The notes under the pieces were generated by a model that saw only the letters and a list, made by a program, of their open reading frames with translations, had not been told where the DNA came from and ran no database searches. A DNA stretch of 64,000 bases from Halostagnicola larsenii XH-48 (lineage in GTDB: Archaea; Halobacteriota; Halobacteria; Halobacteriales; Natrialbaceae). Below are positions 18,474 through 27,580 of this stretch, piece by piece (the stretch's first letter is position 1; every line of letters begins with the position of its first letter). The stretch spans positions 434,001 through 498,000 of the forward strand of contig NZ_CP007056.1 in NCBI RefSeq assembly GCF_000517625.1. The letters run 5' to 3'. A program made the position numbers and the translations under genes.

Positions 18474-19976
18474 ATGGCTCAACAGAGTCAATCACTATAC
18501 AGTATCGAGGGGGATTGGGAGGAACTCTATATAAACGGGGAGTGGACCGACGCCGCAAGCGGGGAAACGATCACCGTCGAAGACCCGTCAACACGCGAGG
18601 CGATTGCTGAGGTCCCCAGTGGATCATCTGCAGACGTCGACGCCGCCTACGAGGCTGCCGCCGACGCACAGGACGAATGGGCGGCGACGCCGCCGGCCGA
18701 GCGAGAAGCGCTCGTACAGGGACTACTCGAGGCACTCGAGAGTCACAGCGACGAGATAATCGAATTGCTGAGCAAGGAAGCAGGAGGATCGGCCGTCATG
18801 GGTGGGACGTCCGTACACCTCGCCGAGGATCAGGTAGGTGAGGCGGCGACGCTTCCGCGGCGAATGAAAGGCGAGCACGCACACTCGAACATCCCGGGCA
18901 AGGAAAACATCGTCGAGCGCGAACCCAAGGGAGTCGTCACGGTGATTTCGCCGTGGAATTTCCCGCTGAACCTGTCGATGCGAGCGGTCGCACCAGCAGT
19001 CGCCGCGGGAAACACCGTCGTCCTCAAGCCGTCGACCAACACGCCGATCGCCGGGGGACTGCTCTTCGGTCGGCTGTTCGAGGAGGCCGGCTTCCCGGAC
19101 GGCGTGCTCAACGTGGTCACCGGCCGCGGCTCCGAAATCGGTGACGACGTCGCAAGCCACCCCGAAAGCGATGTCGTCGCGTTCACGGGTTCGACGCCGG
19201 TCGGACGTGGCGTCGCGGCCGCTGCCGGCGAAAACCTCGCGGTCGCCGCGATGGAACTCGGCGGAAACAACGCACACATCGTCACCGCCGAGGCCGACCT
19301 CGACATGGCCATCGACGCCGCCACGTTCGGTAGCTTCGTCCACCAGGGGCAGGTCTGTATCTCGATCAACCGACACCTCGTCCACGAAGATGTCTACGAC
19401 GAGTACGTCGAGCGACTGACCGACCGAGCCGAATCGCTCCCGGCCGGGTCGGCTCACGACCCCGACACGATCGTCGGCCCGATTATCGACGAGTCTCAGC
19501 GAGACGAGATGCTCGAGTACGTTGAGGAGACCATCGAAGCCGGCGCGACCCTCGAGACCGGCGGCGAGACGGTCGACATCGACGGCGTCGACGACAGTCT
19601 CGTCGTCGCGCCGACGGTGCTCTCGGACGTGACAAACGACATGTCCGCCGCCTGCTTCGAGCACTTCGGTCCGATCGCACCCGTGATCCCGTTCTCGGAT
19701 ATCGACGAGGCGGTCGAACTGGCCAACAGTACGGAGTACGGGCTTTCGGGCTCCGTCCACGCGGGCGACGTCGGTACCGGCATGGAGATCGCTCGACGGA
19801 TGGAAACCGGCATGGTCCACGTCAACGACCAGCCGATCAACGACGAAGCGCACGTGCCGTTCAGCGGAACGGGCGCATCGGGCATGGGCGGGTACAACAC
19901 CGATGACTTCCTCGCGGAGGTCACCGAGAAGAAGTGGATCTCCCTCCAGCACGACGCTCGAGAGTACCCCTTCTAA
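18474..19976 (+). CDS. NAD(P)-dependent aldehyde dehydrogenase
   Basis: A 500-residue ALDH. The oxyanion Asn is in ISPWNFPLN (Asn162), the cofactor loop is FTGSTPVGRGV, the general base Glu is in AMELGGNNA (Glu261), and the catalytic Cys is in QGQVCIS (Cys295). GGNNAHIV and HVNDQPINDEAHVPFSG place it near the benzaldehyde/vanillin/salicylaldehyde type, which would suit the neighbouring aromatic genes, but substrate cannot be fixed from sequence. It is monocistronic and convergent with the orphan ADP-forming synthetase alpha gene. The ATG at 18474 gives the standard N-terminus. Confidence 0.92.
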   Translation: MAQQSQSLYSIEGDWEELYINGEWTDAASGETITVEDPSTREAIAEVPSGSSADVDAAYEAAADAQDEWAATPPAEREALVQGLLEALESHSDEIIELLSKEAGGSAVMGGTSVHLAEDQVGEAATLPRRMKGEHAHSNIPGKENIVEREPKGVVTVISPWNFPLNLSMRAVAPAVAAGNTVVLKPSTNTPIAGGLLFGRLFEEAGFPDGVLNVVTGRGSEIGDDVASHPESDVVAFTGSTPVGRGVAAAAGENLAVAAMELGGNNAHIVTAEADLDMAIDAATFGSFVHQGQVCISINRHLVHEDVYDEYVERLTDRAESLPAGSAHDPDTIVGPIIDESQRDEMLEYVEETIEAGATLETGGETVDIDGVDDSLVVAPTVLSDVTNDMSAACFEHFGPIAPVIPFSDIDEAVELANSTEYGLSGSVHAGDVGTGMEIARRMETGMVHVNDQPINDEAHVPFSGTGASGMGGYNTDDFLAEVTEKKWISLQHDAREYPF

Positions 19977-20162
19977 CACGGCCGAAACCCCTTTTAACAC
20001 GACCTAACGCGATTTTCGCGGTTCGGATAACGTATCATCGGATCGGTTTTCGAAGGTGAACGTACAACAACCGAACGTGCCGGTAATCCGACTGCCGTAC
20101 GCAGAAACGGACGTGAGTTCTCGAGAAGGTTCACGGTCAACGATACGCGTTCGAACGCCGGA

Positions 20163-21533
20163 CTACGGGGAGGGCGCGACTGACCGATCCGTCTCTTCTT
20201 GCTCCGTCGAAATCGAGTCGACGAGCGCGGCCACGGCATCAGCGCCGCGTTTGGGCGACTGGAACGTCGGAACGCCGATGGCTTCCATCGCTCGGCGCTC
20301 TTCCTCGAGCGCGTGGTTCGGCCCGGCGATGGTGAAAAGCACCGGTTTGTCGATATCGTCGGTCAGCGACTCGAGTCCCTCGACGGGGTAGCCCAACGAG
20401 TCCTCGTAGATCTCGTAGACGATGACGATGTCGACGTTTTCGTCTCGAGCGACCGTGTCGATGACCTCGCCGAACTCGGGCATCGGCCGTCCCGTGTCGA
20501 CGGGGTTTTCGGTGTAGGTGATACCTTGTAGGAGGTCGTCGACGGTCTCCTGCGTGTCGTCGGCGAGGTCTGGGAACTCGATGCCCTTCTGTTTGAGGGC
20601 GTCGGCGACGATGATTCCGGGACCCGCTTGGGCCGTCACGACGCCGACGTTCTGCCCGTCGGGAACCGGCGAGTCCGCGAGCGCGCGACTCGCGTCGATG
20701 AGTTCCGTGAGCGAGGAAACCATCGTCACGCCGCGGGTCGCCAGCGCTTGCTCGTACTGTCGGTTGTCCTGATCGGGTGCAGCGGTGTGAGACTGGACGA
20801 AATCACTCACGTCCGATTCGCCAACCTTGAACGCGACGATGGGCGTCTCGGCGTTCTCGCAGGCCTCGAGGAAGCCCTCGAAGTCGTCGGTCCCCTCGAT
20901 GTGGAGCGCGATGGCGTCGGTGTTCGGATCCGCATCCAATTCGGGAATCAGTTCCGCGAAGCCGGTGTTCGCGCGGTTGCCGAGCCCGAACATCGCGGAG
21001 ACGCCGTATCCTTCGCGCTCGAGTTGGAACGACGCCGTCACGCCGACGCCGCCGCTCTGTGCGAGAACCCCGACGTTGCCGGATTCGACCTCCCGAATTC
21101 GGGGGACGAACGAGCCGTAGAGATCGAGATCTGGGAGGATGTACCCGGCCGTGTTAGGACCGAGCAGCGTGATATCGTGCTCGTCGGCAAGGTCAGTGAT
21201 CGTCCGCTCTAGGCGCTCGCCATCGGCGTCGACCTCGGCGAACCCGCCCGCGAAGATGACCGCCGCGCCGACGCCCGCCTCGCCACACTCCTCTATGACC
21301 TCCGGGAGTACCGGACCCGGCACGCAACACAGCGCGAGGTCGGCTTCGACATCGTGTACCGAGTCGACGAATTCGTAGCCGTAGACGGTGCCGGAACTCG
21401 AGGGGTTGACAGGATACACGTCGCCGTCGTAGGATTCGATGTTCGTCATGGCGTCGTTGCCGAGCTTGCCGGGCGTTTTCGACGCGCCGATGACGGCGAT
21501 TCCGTCGGGGTCGAAGAGATGAGAGAGGGTCAT
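20163..21533 (-). CDS. orphan ADP-forming acyl-CoA synthetase alpha-like protein
   Basis: A 456-residue paralogue of the alpha subunit at 13056-14438, with the same start (LFDPDGIAVIGAS), GPNTAGY, VLAQSGG, FGLGNRANTG and HIEGTDD. The catalytic histidine is kept (His249), but the loop after it reads HTAAPDQDN instead of the HTGSLTGD seen in the partner copy. No beta gene is adjacent. It may use the beta subunit at 14431-15141, or have a different or regulatory role. It converges on the aldehyde dehydrogenase and is followed upstream by an AT-rich gap. Confidence 0.85.
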   Translation of the reverse strand: MTLSHLFDPDGIAVIGASKTPGKLGNDAMTNIESYDGDVYPVNPSSSGTVYGYEFVDSVHDVEADLALCCVPGPVLPEVIEECGEAGVGAAVIFAGGFAEVDADGERLERTITDLADEHDITLLGPNTAGYILPDLDLYGSFVPRIREVESGNVGVLAQSGGVGVTASFQLEREGYGVSAMFGLGNRANTGFAELIPELDADPNTDAIALHIEGTDDFEGFLEACENAETPIVAFKVGESDVSDFVQSHTAAPDQDNRQYEQALATRGVTMVSSLTELIDASRALADSPVPDGQNVGVVTAQAGPGIIVADALKQKGIEFPDLADDTQETVDDLLQGITYTENPVDTGRPMPEFGEVIDTVARDENVDIVIVYEIYEDSLGYPVEGLESLTDDIDKPVLFTIAGPNHALEEERRAMEAIGVPTFQSPKRGADAVAALVDSISTEQEETDRSVAPSP

Positions 21534-22024
21534 ATGAGAGTATTATCGAAGATTGTAATATGTATTTGGATGTTGCTTACCATCAGGAGATTATGTTTGA
21601 TATTGTGTTCCAAAATCCCCTTTGAAGAGGAGATCTGCACCCGTAGCTTGCGAAGCCTCGAGCCAAATGGAGTGGGAACGAAAGAGCGTAAGAATAGTAC
21701 CAATAATACAATATTGTGCCGCAATTTCTATTATTCCATAATTTGAGGCATACTATATTCAGATAGAATATAAATATCCGATTAGGTGAATGTTCGTATG
21801 GGTTATCAGCCATTATATACGGTAGACATATATTAGTAAATGCCCATAAGATATCCCACCGTGCTGAGAGTACGTTTCTCGTACAGGATATAGTTCGATA
21901 AACATTAGTTTTCTGTATTATTGTGATTTTTGCGCAATATAGATGACGGCAAATCGAGATCCGCCACGACCACACTTTCTGTGGCTGCCAACGACGAGCG
22001 AACGAGAACTCAAGAGCCGTCGAA
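21534..22024. other. AT-rich intergenic region separating acid and sugar-acid blocks
   Basis: About 490 bases rich in AT with stops in all frames. It contains the promoter of the orphan synthetase at its left edge and an inverted repeat GTACG-5-CGTAC at 21870-21884. No gene or RNA was recognised. Confidence 0.5.
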
Positions 22025-22981
22025 CTAAGGCGTTTCACCGACGATCGATTCGACGGCCTCGAGATCCGGCAGCGCCGTCATCGCACCGGTCGCCGTCGTC
22101 GTCGTGGCTGCAACGGCGTTGGCGAACGCGAGCGTGTCCTCGAGTTCGCGCCCGTCGTTCAACCCGGCGATTGCGCCGGCGACGAACGCATCTCCGGCAC
22201 CCGTCGTGTCGACGACGTCGACCTCGTAGCCGGGATGGCTCGCGGTTCCCGCCCACGGCGCGTCGTCAGCGGCGACCCCGACGGCACCATCGGCTCCCTC
22301 CGTGAGCAAGACCGTATGGGGGCCCGCCTCGAGCGCATCTCGAGCGAGCGCGTCCGCGGACGACCCGTCGAAGCCGAGTAACTCGAGTTCGTTTCGTGTC
22401 GCTTTCAACACGTCGACTTCACCGAGCGCGTCTCGAGTAACGCGTCTGAGCGTGTCGACGTCCGGCCAGAGTTCCAGTCTCGCGTTGGGATCGAACGAGA
22501 CGGTACAGCCGGCGTCGGTCGCGCGGTCGAGCAGGTCGACCATCGCGCCTCGAGCGGAGCCACTCGAGAGCGCGACGCCGCCGGCATGCACCCAAGCCGC
22601 CGACTCGAGCGTCGAATCTGTCACGGTTCCCGGTTCGAATCGCGTATCCGCGGTGTTCTCGCGGTAGAACGAGAAGGACCGATCGCCGGTCTCGTCGTGC
22701 GTGACGAACGCGAGGGTCGTCTTCGCGTCCGGGTCGCGCTCGATCAGGTCGTCCGGGAGTCCGTGGCTCTCGAGCGTTGCGCCGAGATAGTCGCCGAACG
22801 GATCCCGGGCGAGACGAGTCCAGAACAGCGGCGACTCCCCCAGACGGGAGAGGCCGACCGCGACGTTCGCGGGCGCGCCGCCCGCTCTGCGTTCGAACCC
22901 CTCAACGGTCGTCAGCGGACCAGATCGCTCGGGGAGAAAGTCGATGAGCGTCTCGCCGGCGACGACCACCTCGGGTGCCAT
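22025..22981 (-). CDS. kdgK: PfkB-family sugar kinase, probable 2-keto-3-deoxygluconate kinase
   Basis: A 318-residue ribokinase-fold kinase. The N-terminal substrate motif is RRAGGAPANVAVGLSRLG, and the C-terminal anion hole and catalytic Asp are in DTTGAGDAFVAGA (Asp264). Length and first motif fit KDG kinases and fructokinases. The KDPG aldolase gene at 25377-26024 on the same strand favours phosphorylation of 2-keto-3-deoxygluconate/galactonate to KDPG/KDPGal (inference). Fructokinase is the main alternative. The gap of 72 bases to the upstream dehydrogenase gene suggests co-transcription. Confidence 0.85.
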   Translation of the reverse strand: MAPEVVVAGETLIDFLPERSGPLTTVEGFERRAGGAPANVAVGLSRLGESPLFWTRLARDPFGDYLGATLESHGLPDDLIERDPDAKTTLAFVTHDETGDRSFSFYRENTADTRFEPGTVTDSTLESAAWVHAGGVALSSGSARGAMVDLLDRATDAGCTVSFDPNARLELWPDVDTLRRVTRDALGEVDVLKATRNELELLGFDGSSADALARDALEAGPHTVLLTEGADGAVGVAADDAPWAGTASHPGYEVDVVDTTGAGDAFVAGAIAGLNDGRELEDTLAFANAVAATTTTATGAMTALPDLEAVESIVGETP

Positions 22982-23053
22982 AGTACCAGTTCACGCGACG
23001 GTGAGTAATGCGTTTCGGAGCGAAATTGGATGGGAGCCGGCTACGAACCTCCC

Positions 23054-24154
23054 TTACTCGAGATCGACCCACTCGCCGCGCTCGTCGCTGTCTTCGATAG
23101 CTGCGAGCACGCGCTGGGCCGACAGTCCGGCTTCGAAACTGGGTTCGTACTCCCCGCCCGCCTCGACCGCCGAGAGGAACTCGTAGTTCTCGTGGACGAA
23201 GGTGTGTTCCCAGCCGAGGACGTGACCCGGCGGCCACCAGTGGTCGAGGTACGGATCGTCCTCGTCGGTCACCAGAACTGTCTCGTAGCCGCGATTACCC
23301 TCGAGACAGACCTCGAGTTCGTTCAGGCGCTCGAGCGAGAAGCGCAGCCCCCCATCCGAGCCCTCGATCTCGATCGTGTGATCGTTCTTGTGTCCCGTCG
23401 CGTACCGGGTCGCCTCGAGCGTACCCATCGCGCCGCCCTCGAACTCGGCTTGCGCGGAGTAGGCGTCGTCGACGGTGACCGGACGGGTTTCATCGCTTCC
23501 TTCCACCGGGCGCTCGTCGACAAACGTACGGAGGTGGCCGCTCAGGCGAGTGATATCGCCGACGAGGAACTGCAGCAGGTCGACGGTGTGGGCACCGAGG
23601 TCGCCCAGCGCGCCCGAACCGGCCATCTCCTCGTCGTTGCGCCAGGACCACGGCGCGTCGGCATCGACGAGCCAATCCTGTAGATAGCGACCGCGAACGT
23701 GGCGTATCTCGCCGAGTTCGCCGGCCTCGAGCAGTTCGTTGGCGTACTGGATCGCTGGGACGAACCGGTAGTTAAAGGCACAGCCCGCGGGAACGTCCGC
23801 GTCTCGGGCGGCGTCGGCCATCGCTTCGGCCTCATCGAGCGTCGGCGCGAGCGGTTTCTCGCAGAAGACGGCCGTTCCGGCCTCGAGCGCCGCGATCGAT
23901 GGCTCGGGATGGACGTGGTTCGGCCCGAGGTTGTAGAAGACGTCGACCTCGTCGATGACCTCCTCCCAGTCGGTCGAAATTGCATCGAACCCGAGTTGGT
24001 CGGCCGCGTCGGAGAGCGCGGATTCGTCACGCCCGACGAGAACGCTCCGTTCGATATCCGGCGCGTCGGGGAAAAACATCGGGAGGCGTGCGAGCGCGTT
24101 CGCGTGGGCTTTACCCATGAACCGATAGCCGAGGACGCCGACGTCGAGTGTCAT
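23054..24154 (-). CDS. Gfo/Idh/MocA-family oxidoreductase
   Basis: A 366-residue NAD(P)-dependent sugar dehydrogenase-like protein. The N-terminal Rossmann domain begins with a degenerate loop, GVLGYRFMGKAHANA. The family EKP motif is in FCEKPLAPT. The second domain has NYRFVPA and the His-containing GDLGAHTVDLLQ. It probably oxidises or reduces a sugar or sugar acid in the cytoplasm. It is one of four family members in this window, all beside sugar-acid genes. A TATA-like box (24177-24184) lies 26 bases upstream of its ATG. It probably leads an operon with the PfkB kinase. Confidence 0.9.
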   Translation of the reverse strand: MTLDVGVLGYRFMGKAHANALARLPMFFPDAPDIERSVLVGRDESALSDAADQLGFDAISTDWEEVIDEVDVFYNLGPNHVHPEPSIAALEAGTAVFCEKPLAPTLDEAEAMADAARDADVPAGCAFNYRFVPAIQYANELLEAGELGEIRHVRGRYLQDWLVDADAPWSWRNDEEMAGSGALGDLGAHTVDLLQFLVGDITRLSGHLRTFVDERPVEGSDETRPVTVDDAYSAQAEFEGGAMGTLEATRYATGHKNDHTIEIEGSDGGLRFSLERLNELEVCLEGNRGYETVLVTDEDDPYLDHWWPPGHVLGWEHTFVHENYEFLSAVEAGGEYEPSFEAGLSAQRVLAAIEDSDERGEWVDLE

Positions 24155-24176
24155 ATATCGGTATTAACAATAGACG

Positions 24177-24184
24177 TAATTAAT
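24177..24184 (-). promoter_or_regulatory. TATA-like box for Gfo/Idh/MocA-PfkB operon
   Basis: TAATTAAT centred about 26 bases upstream of the ATG at 24154, the spacing expected for a leaderless haloarchaeal transcript. Confidence 0.55.
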
Positions 24185-24296
24185 GTTTTCCCCGCACAGG
24201 CAGCGCCGAGATCGTTCGATAGCTTGGCGGTGGTCGTCAGCTGAAGTGTCGGACACCGTTTTCCGAAAACGATCCCAGTAGGCCCGGAATACGCCG

Positions 24297-25265
24297 CTAC
24301 TCGGCCCAGTAGGCTTCGCCCGGCTGCTCCCTGAAGATCGCTCGCTCGAGAAACGACACCGCTTTCTCGAGTCCTTCACGCGAACTGGTCAGCGAGTCCT
24401 CGTGTTCGATGCTCATCGTGCCGTCGTAGCCGACCATCCGTAGCGTCGAGACGATGTCCTTCCAGTGGGTTTCGTCGTGGCCGTAGCCGACCGACCGGAA
24501 GAGCCACGAGCGGTTCTCCTCGTCGTCGTAGGCCGTCGTGTCGAGGACTCCTTTCTCGCGGGCCTGTTGCTCGTAGATCCGCGTGTCTTTCGCGTGCACG
24601 TGATGGATGGCGTCGCGGTCGCCGAGGTATCGAATCGCGTCCGCGATCTCGATCCCCTGCCAGTAGAGATGGGAGGGATCGAAGTTGGCCCCGATCCGGT
24701 CGTTGGTCGCGTCGCGAAGCCGCGCCATCCCGTGGGGTTCGTACACCAGCATGTTCGGGTGCATCTCGATGGCCACGTCGACGCCGTGATCGTCCGCAAA
24801 TTCGGCGAGATCCCGCCAGTACTCGAGGGCGACCTCCCACTGGTACTCGTGGGCGTCGGCGTGTTCGGAGGGCCACGGCGCGGTAATCCAGTTGGGCACC
24901 TCGTCGTCCGGCCCGCCGGCGGGAAGCCCGGAGAAGCCGGTGACGGTGTTCACCTCGAGTTGTGAGGCGAGACGGATCGCTTCGCGGAGTTCCATATCGG
25001 CACGGTCCCCGGTTTCCTCGTCTGGATGGAGCGGGTTGTTGTGGACCGCGAGGGCGCTGATCTCCATGTCGTAGGTCTCGAGTAGCTCCCGTACCTCCGC
25101 CTGCCGGTCGTCGTCGTCGAGGTGTGCCGACCGGTCGAGGTGGTGGTCGCCGGGATAGCCGCCGACGCCGGGTTCGATCGCGTCGACGCCGAGGTCGTCG
25201 AGATACGCGAGCGCATCCTCGAGCGATTCGTCTGCGAGCGGCGGTGTGTGGACGCCAATTTGCAT
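24297..25265 (-). CDS. xylose isomerase-like TIM barrel (sugar phosphate isomerase/epimerase)
   Basis: A 322-residue TIM barrel of the AP-endonuclease-2/xylose isomerase-like family. Metal-binding residues are visible in IEMHPNM, ANFDPSHLYWQG, IHHVHAKDTRI and MSIEHED, in the order seen in sugar isomerases/epimerases. The reaction is undetermined; epimerisation or isomerisation of a sugar or inositol derivative is likely. The ATG at 25265 (MQIGVHTPP) begins at the first beta strand. A TATA-like box sits 28 bases upstream with a palindrome between. Neighbours are Gfo/Idh/MocA and KDPG aldolase genes on the same strand. Confidence 0.9.
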   Translation of the reverse strand: MQIGVHTPPLADESLEDALAYLDDLGVDAIEPGVGGYPGDHHLDRSAHLDDDDRQAEVRELLETYDMEISALAVHNNPLHPDEETGDRADMELREAIRLASQLEVNTVTGFSGLPAGGPDDEVPNWITAPWPSEHADAHEYQWEVALEYWRDLAEFADDHGVDVAIEMHPNMLVYEPHGMARLRDATNDRIGANFDPSHLYWQGIEIADAIRYLGDRDAIHHVHAKDTRIYEQQAREKGVLDTTAYDDEENRSWLFRSVGYGHDETHWKDIVSTLRMVGYDGTMSIEHEDSLTSSREGLEKAVSFLERAIFREQPGEAYWAE

Positions 25266-25268
25266 ACA

Positions 25269-25283
25269 CCGCGTCAGTCGCGG
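25269..25283. promoter_or_regulatory. inverted repeat CCGCG-5-CGCGG between TATA box and start
   Basis: Perfect 5-base arms separated by 5 bases. They fall between the TATA-like box (25288-25298) and the ATG at 25265, where a bound repressor would block initiation. A second inverted repeat (GTGGT-7-ACCAC, 25300-25316) lies just upstream of the TATA box. Confidence 0.4.
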
Positions 25284-25287
25284 CCCG

Positions 25288-25298
25288 ATAAAATAAAT
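25288..25298 (-). promoter_or_regulatory. TATA-like box for isomerase-like gene
   Basis: ATTTATTTTAT on the minus strand, centred 28 bases upstream of the ATG at 25265, consistent with a leaderless promoter. Confidence 0.6.
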
Positions 25299-25376
25299 GG
25301 TGGTGTTAGTTACCACGAGTGAGAGGGGACGATCACGGAGAGTGCCGAAAATCGATCGGGTCCCGTGTGGTATCGG

Positions 25377-26024
25377 TTATCGGGCGGCTTCGACGGCGTC
25401 GACGAACTCCGCGGCCGTCTCCTGGACTTGCTCCATATCGCCGGCTTCGATCGCGTCGTAGTCGACGATGGCGCTGCCGGCCCCGACTGCGAGTGCGCCC
25501 GCGTCGAAGAACTCGGCGACGTTGTCGGTCGAGACGCCGCCGGTCGGAACGATCGGGAGATCGCCGAGCGGTCCCTGAAGCGCGCTGATGTGGCCCGGAC
25601 CGACCGTCGTGGCCGGGAACATCTTCAGAATATCCGCGCCGGCTTCGACCGCCGTGACGGCTTCGGTCGGCGTCATGACGCCCGGAACCGAGACGACGCC
25701 GTGGCGGTTGCAGGTCGTGATGACGTCGGGGTTGACGTCCGGTGCGAGGACGAACTTTGCACCCGCGTCGATCACAGACTGGGCCGTCGGCGCGTCGAGG
25801 ACCGTCCCCGCGCCGACGACCGCGTCGGTGTCGGAGAGTTCCTCGTCGACCGCGGCGATCTTCTCGCGGGCGCGGTCGCCGTCGGCGGTGACCTCGATTC
25901 CGTTGACGCCGGCGTCGTGGATGGCTCGAGCGACGGGAACGATCTGGTCGTCGTCGATGCCCCGAAGGACCGCGATGACGCCGCTTTCGACCAGGCGATC
26001 CGTGACGGAGTCGTGATGTACCAT
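25377..26024 (-). CDS. kdgA: 2-dehydro-3-deoxy-phosphogluconate (KDPG) aldolase
   Basis: A 215-residue class I aldolase of the Eda family. The Schiff-base Lys is in DILKMFPATTVGP (Lys134), the acid/base Glu in NGIEVTADG (Glu44), and the phosphate-binding part in PTGGVSTDN and VGAGSA. It cleaves KDPG (often KDPGal too) to pyruvate and glyceraldehyde 3-phosphate, the last step of the semi-phosphorylative Entner-Doudoroff and galacturonate routes. With the PfkB kinase it forms a complete KDG-to-pyruvate path. A TATA-like TTAAAAG at 26050-26056 lies 29 bases upstream. The TrmB regulator is divergent. Confidence 0.92.
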   Translation of the reverse strand: MVHHDSVTDRLVESGVIAVLRGIDDDQIVPVARAIHDAGVNGIEVTADGDRAREKIAAVDEELSDTDAVVGAGTVLDAPTAQSVIDAGAKFVLAPDVNPDVITTCNRHGVVSVPGVMTPTEAVTAVEAGADILKMFPATTVGPGHISALQGPLGDLPIVPTGGVSTDNVAEFFDAGALAVGAGSAIVDYDAIEAGDMEQVQETAAEFVDAVEAAR

Positions 26025-26227
26025 ACGAGAGCGTTAGATTCGCCGCCGGTTAAAAGCTACCGAGTTCGACACAGATCGAGCAGGAGCGACCTCGAGACGG
26101 CCGAAACCCGGTAAAAATTCGTTAGCAACTTTGGCGACGGATCGACGGGCGACTTGCGAGCGCATCGAACGGGGGTCGTGTTCCGACAAGTTGAGGTGTC
26201 CAAACCGAGATTGCGTACGTAGAGACC

Positions 26228-27301
26228 ATGAACAGAGACACGTTAGCCGACACGCTCGAGGATGCGGGCCTGTCGCCCTATCAGGCCGACGCGTTCGTGA
26301 CCTTGCTCGAGCGCGGCTCGGCTTCGGCGACCGACATCGCGAAGGCGAGTTCGGTCCCCGACGCGCGGATCTACGACGTCTTGCGCGACCTCGAGGAGGA
26401 CGGCTACATCGAAACGTACGAGCAAGATAGCCTCCACGCACGCGCTCACGACCCCAGCGACGTGCTCTCGGATCTGCGGGCGCGAGCGGACCGGTTCAAC
26501 ACCGCCGCGGACGAAATCGAGGATCGGTGGAGTCGCCCGGCCTTAGAAGATCACAAGGTGAGCATCGTCAAGCGTCTCGATACGGTGCTCGCCCGAACCG
26601 ACGAGCTGATTCGATCGGCAGAGGATCAGGTGAAAATCGCAGTGACGATCGGGCAGTTCGACGAACTGTCTGACGCGCTCGCGGCAGCCTACGAGCGCGG
26701 GGTCAACGTGAAAGTCTGTCTGTCCACGATGGACGATGATCCGTCGCTGCCGGACGATTCGGTGTTCGAAACGACGTGTACGGAAGCGCGATACCGCAAA
26801 CTCCCCTCGCCGTTCCTCGCGCTGATCGACCGGTCGTGGGCCTGTTTTTCCCCACACGGACGTAGCACGGATCAGTACAGCATCATCGTCAACGACCTCA
26901 CCTACGCCTACGTCTTTCACTGGTACTTTCTTACGGGCCTCTGGGAGTTCCACGAGTCGGTGTACTCAGAGCGACGCGATGGGGAACCGATCACGTACGT
27001 CGACATGCGCCAGTGTGTCAGGGATATCGAGCCGTTGCTCGAGGACGGGGCATCGATCGAGGCGACCGTCCACGGGTTCGATACGGAAACGGGCCGCGAG
27101 TTAACGCTCGAGGGGACGATCACGGATGCCACCTACGCGGGAATCAACGCGGCGGACGAGCGGGAAGCGACGATCTCACAGCTCGCGGGAAAAGTGTCGA
27201 TTACCCTCGAGACCGACGGGGGAACCTACACTGTCGGCGGCTGGTCGGCGCTGCTCGAGGACGTCGAAGCGACCAAGATTACGATCGGCTCGCTCGAGTA
27301 A
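26228..27301 (+). CDS. TrmB-family sugar-responsive transcriptional regulator
   Basis: A 357-residue regulator. The N-terminal winged helix-turn-helix (LSPYQADAFVTLLERGSASATDIAK and VPDARIYDVLRDLEEDGYI) is characteristic of TrmB. A short coiled segment and the C-terminal PLD-like/sugar-binding domain follow. In Halobacterium, TrmB controls central sugar metabolism. Here it sits between the KDPG aldolase gene (divergent) and the sugar ABC transporter (downstream, same strand). It is therefore the obvious local regulator of both, as inference. Confidence 0.9.
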   Translation: MNRDTLADTLEDAGLSPYQADAFVTLLERGSASATDIAKASSVPDARIYDVLRDLEEDGYIETYEQDSLHARAHDPSDVLSDLRARADRFNTAADEIEDRWSRPALEDHKVSIVKRLDTVLARTDELIRSAEDQVKIAVTIGQFDELSDALAAAYERGVNVKVCLSTMDDDPSLPDDSVFETTCTEARYRKLPSPFLALIDRSWACFSPHGRSTDQYSIIVNDLTYAYVFHWYFLTGLWEFHESVYSERRDGEPITYVDMRQCVRDIEPLLEDGASIEATVHGFDTETGRELTLEGTITDATYAGINAADEREATISQLAGKVSITLETDGGTYTVGGWSALLEDVEATKITIGSLE

Positions 27302-27518
27302 CGCGTATCGACGCCATGGCTCGAATAGCGCGTGTTGATACCATTGTTCGGGTAACGTGTACTGACGCCAGTGGGCTTGATCGGACGATCAGTGAGTGAG
27401 TGATCCGGTGGATGTTCCGTCGTTTTTGTTCCTCGTGTTCACCACCGAGACGGGCACGTATTCGACGGCGACGGAGAGCGATCTGGGCGTGAGAAGAGTT
27501 TTCGCTCGAGGGACAGTT

Positions 27519-27543
27519 ATTGACTACACCCGTTGTAACTAAT
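27519..27543. promoter_or_regulatory. imperfect inverted repeat upstream of the ABC operon TATA box
   Basis: ATTGACTACA-cccgt-TGTAACTAAT: seven of ten arm positions pair. It lies just upstream of the TATA box at the activator or BRE position. It ends with GTAACTAA, an octamer also present on the minus strand in the promoter of the isomerase-like gene. Confidence 0.35.
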
Positions 27544-27549
27544 CCAAAA

Positions 27550-27558
27550 TTATAAATA
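27550..27558 (+). promoter_or_regulatory. TATA-like box of the sugar ABC operon
   Basis: TTATAAATA centred 27 bases upstream of the ATG at 27581, an excellent fit to a leaderless haloarchaeal promoter. Confidence 0.7.
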
Positions 27559-27561
27559 CAC

Positions 27562-27575
27562 ACAGTCAAGACTGT
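27562..27575. promoter_or_regulatory. candidate operator ACAGTC-AA-GACTGT
   Basis: A perfect 14-base inverted repeat placed exactly between the TATA box and the ATG of the substrate-binding protein. A dimeric repressor bound here would block initiation. TrmB, encoded just upstream, is the first suspect, although this does not look like the TACT-N7/8-GAGTA motif described for Halobacterium TrmB. Confidence 0.5.
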
Positions 27576-27580
27576 CTCTC

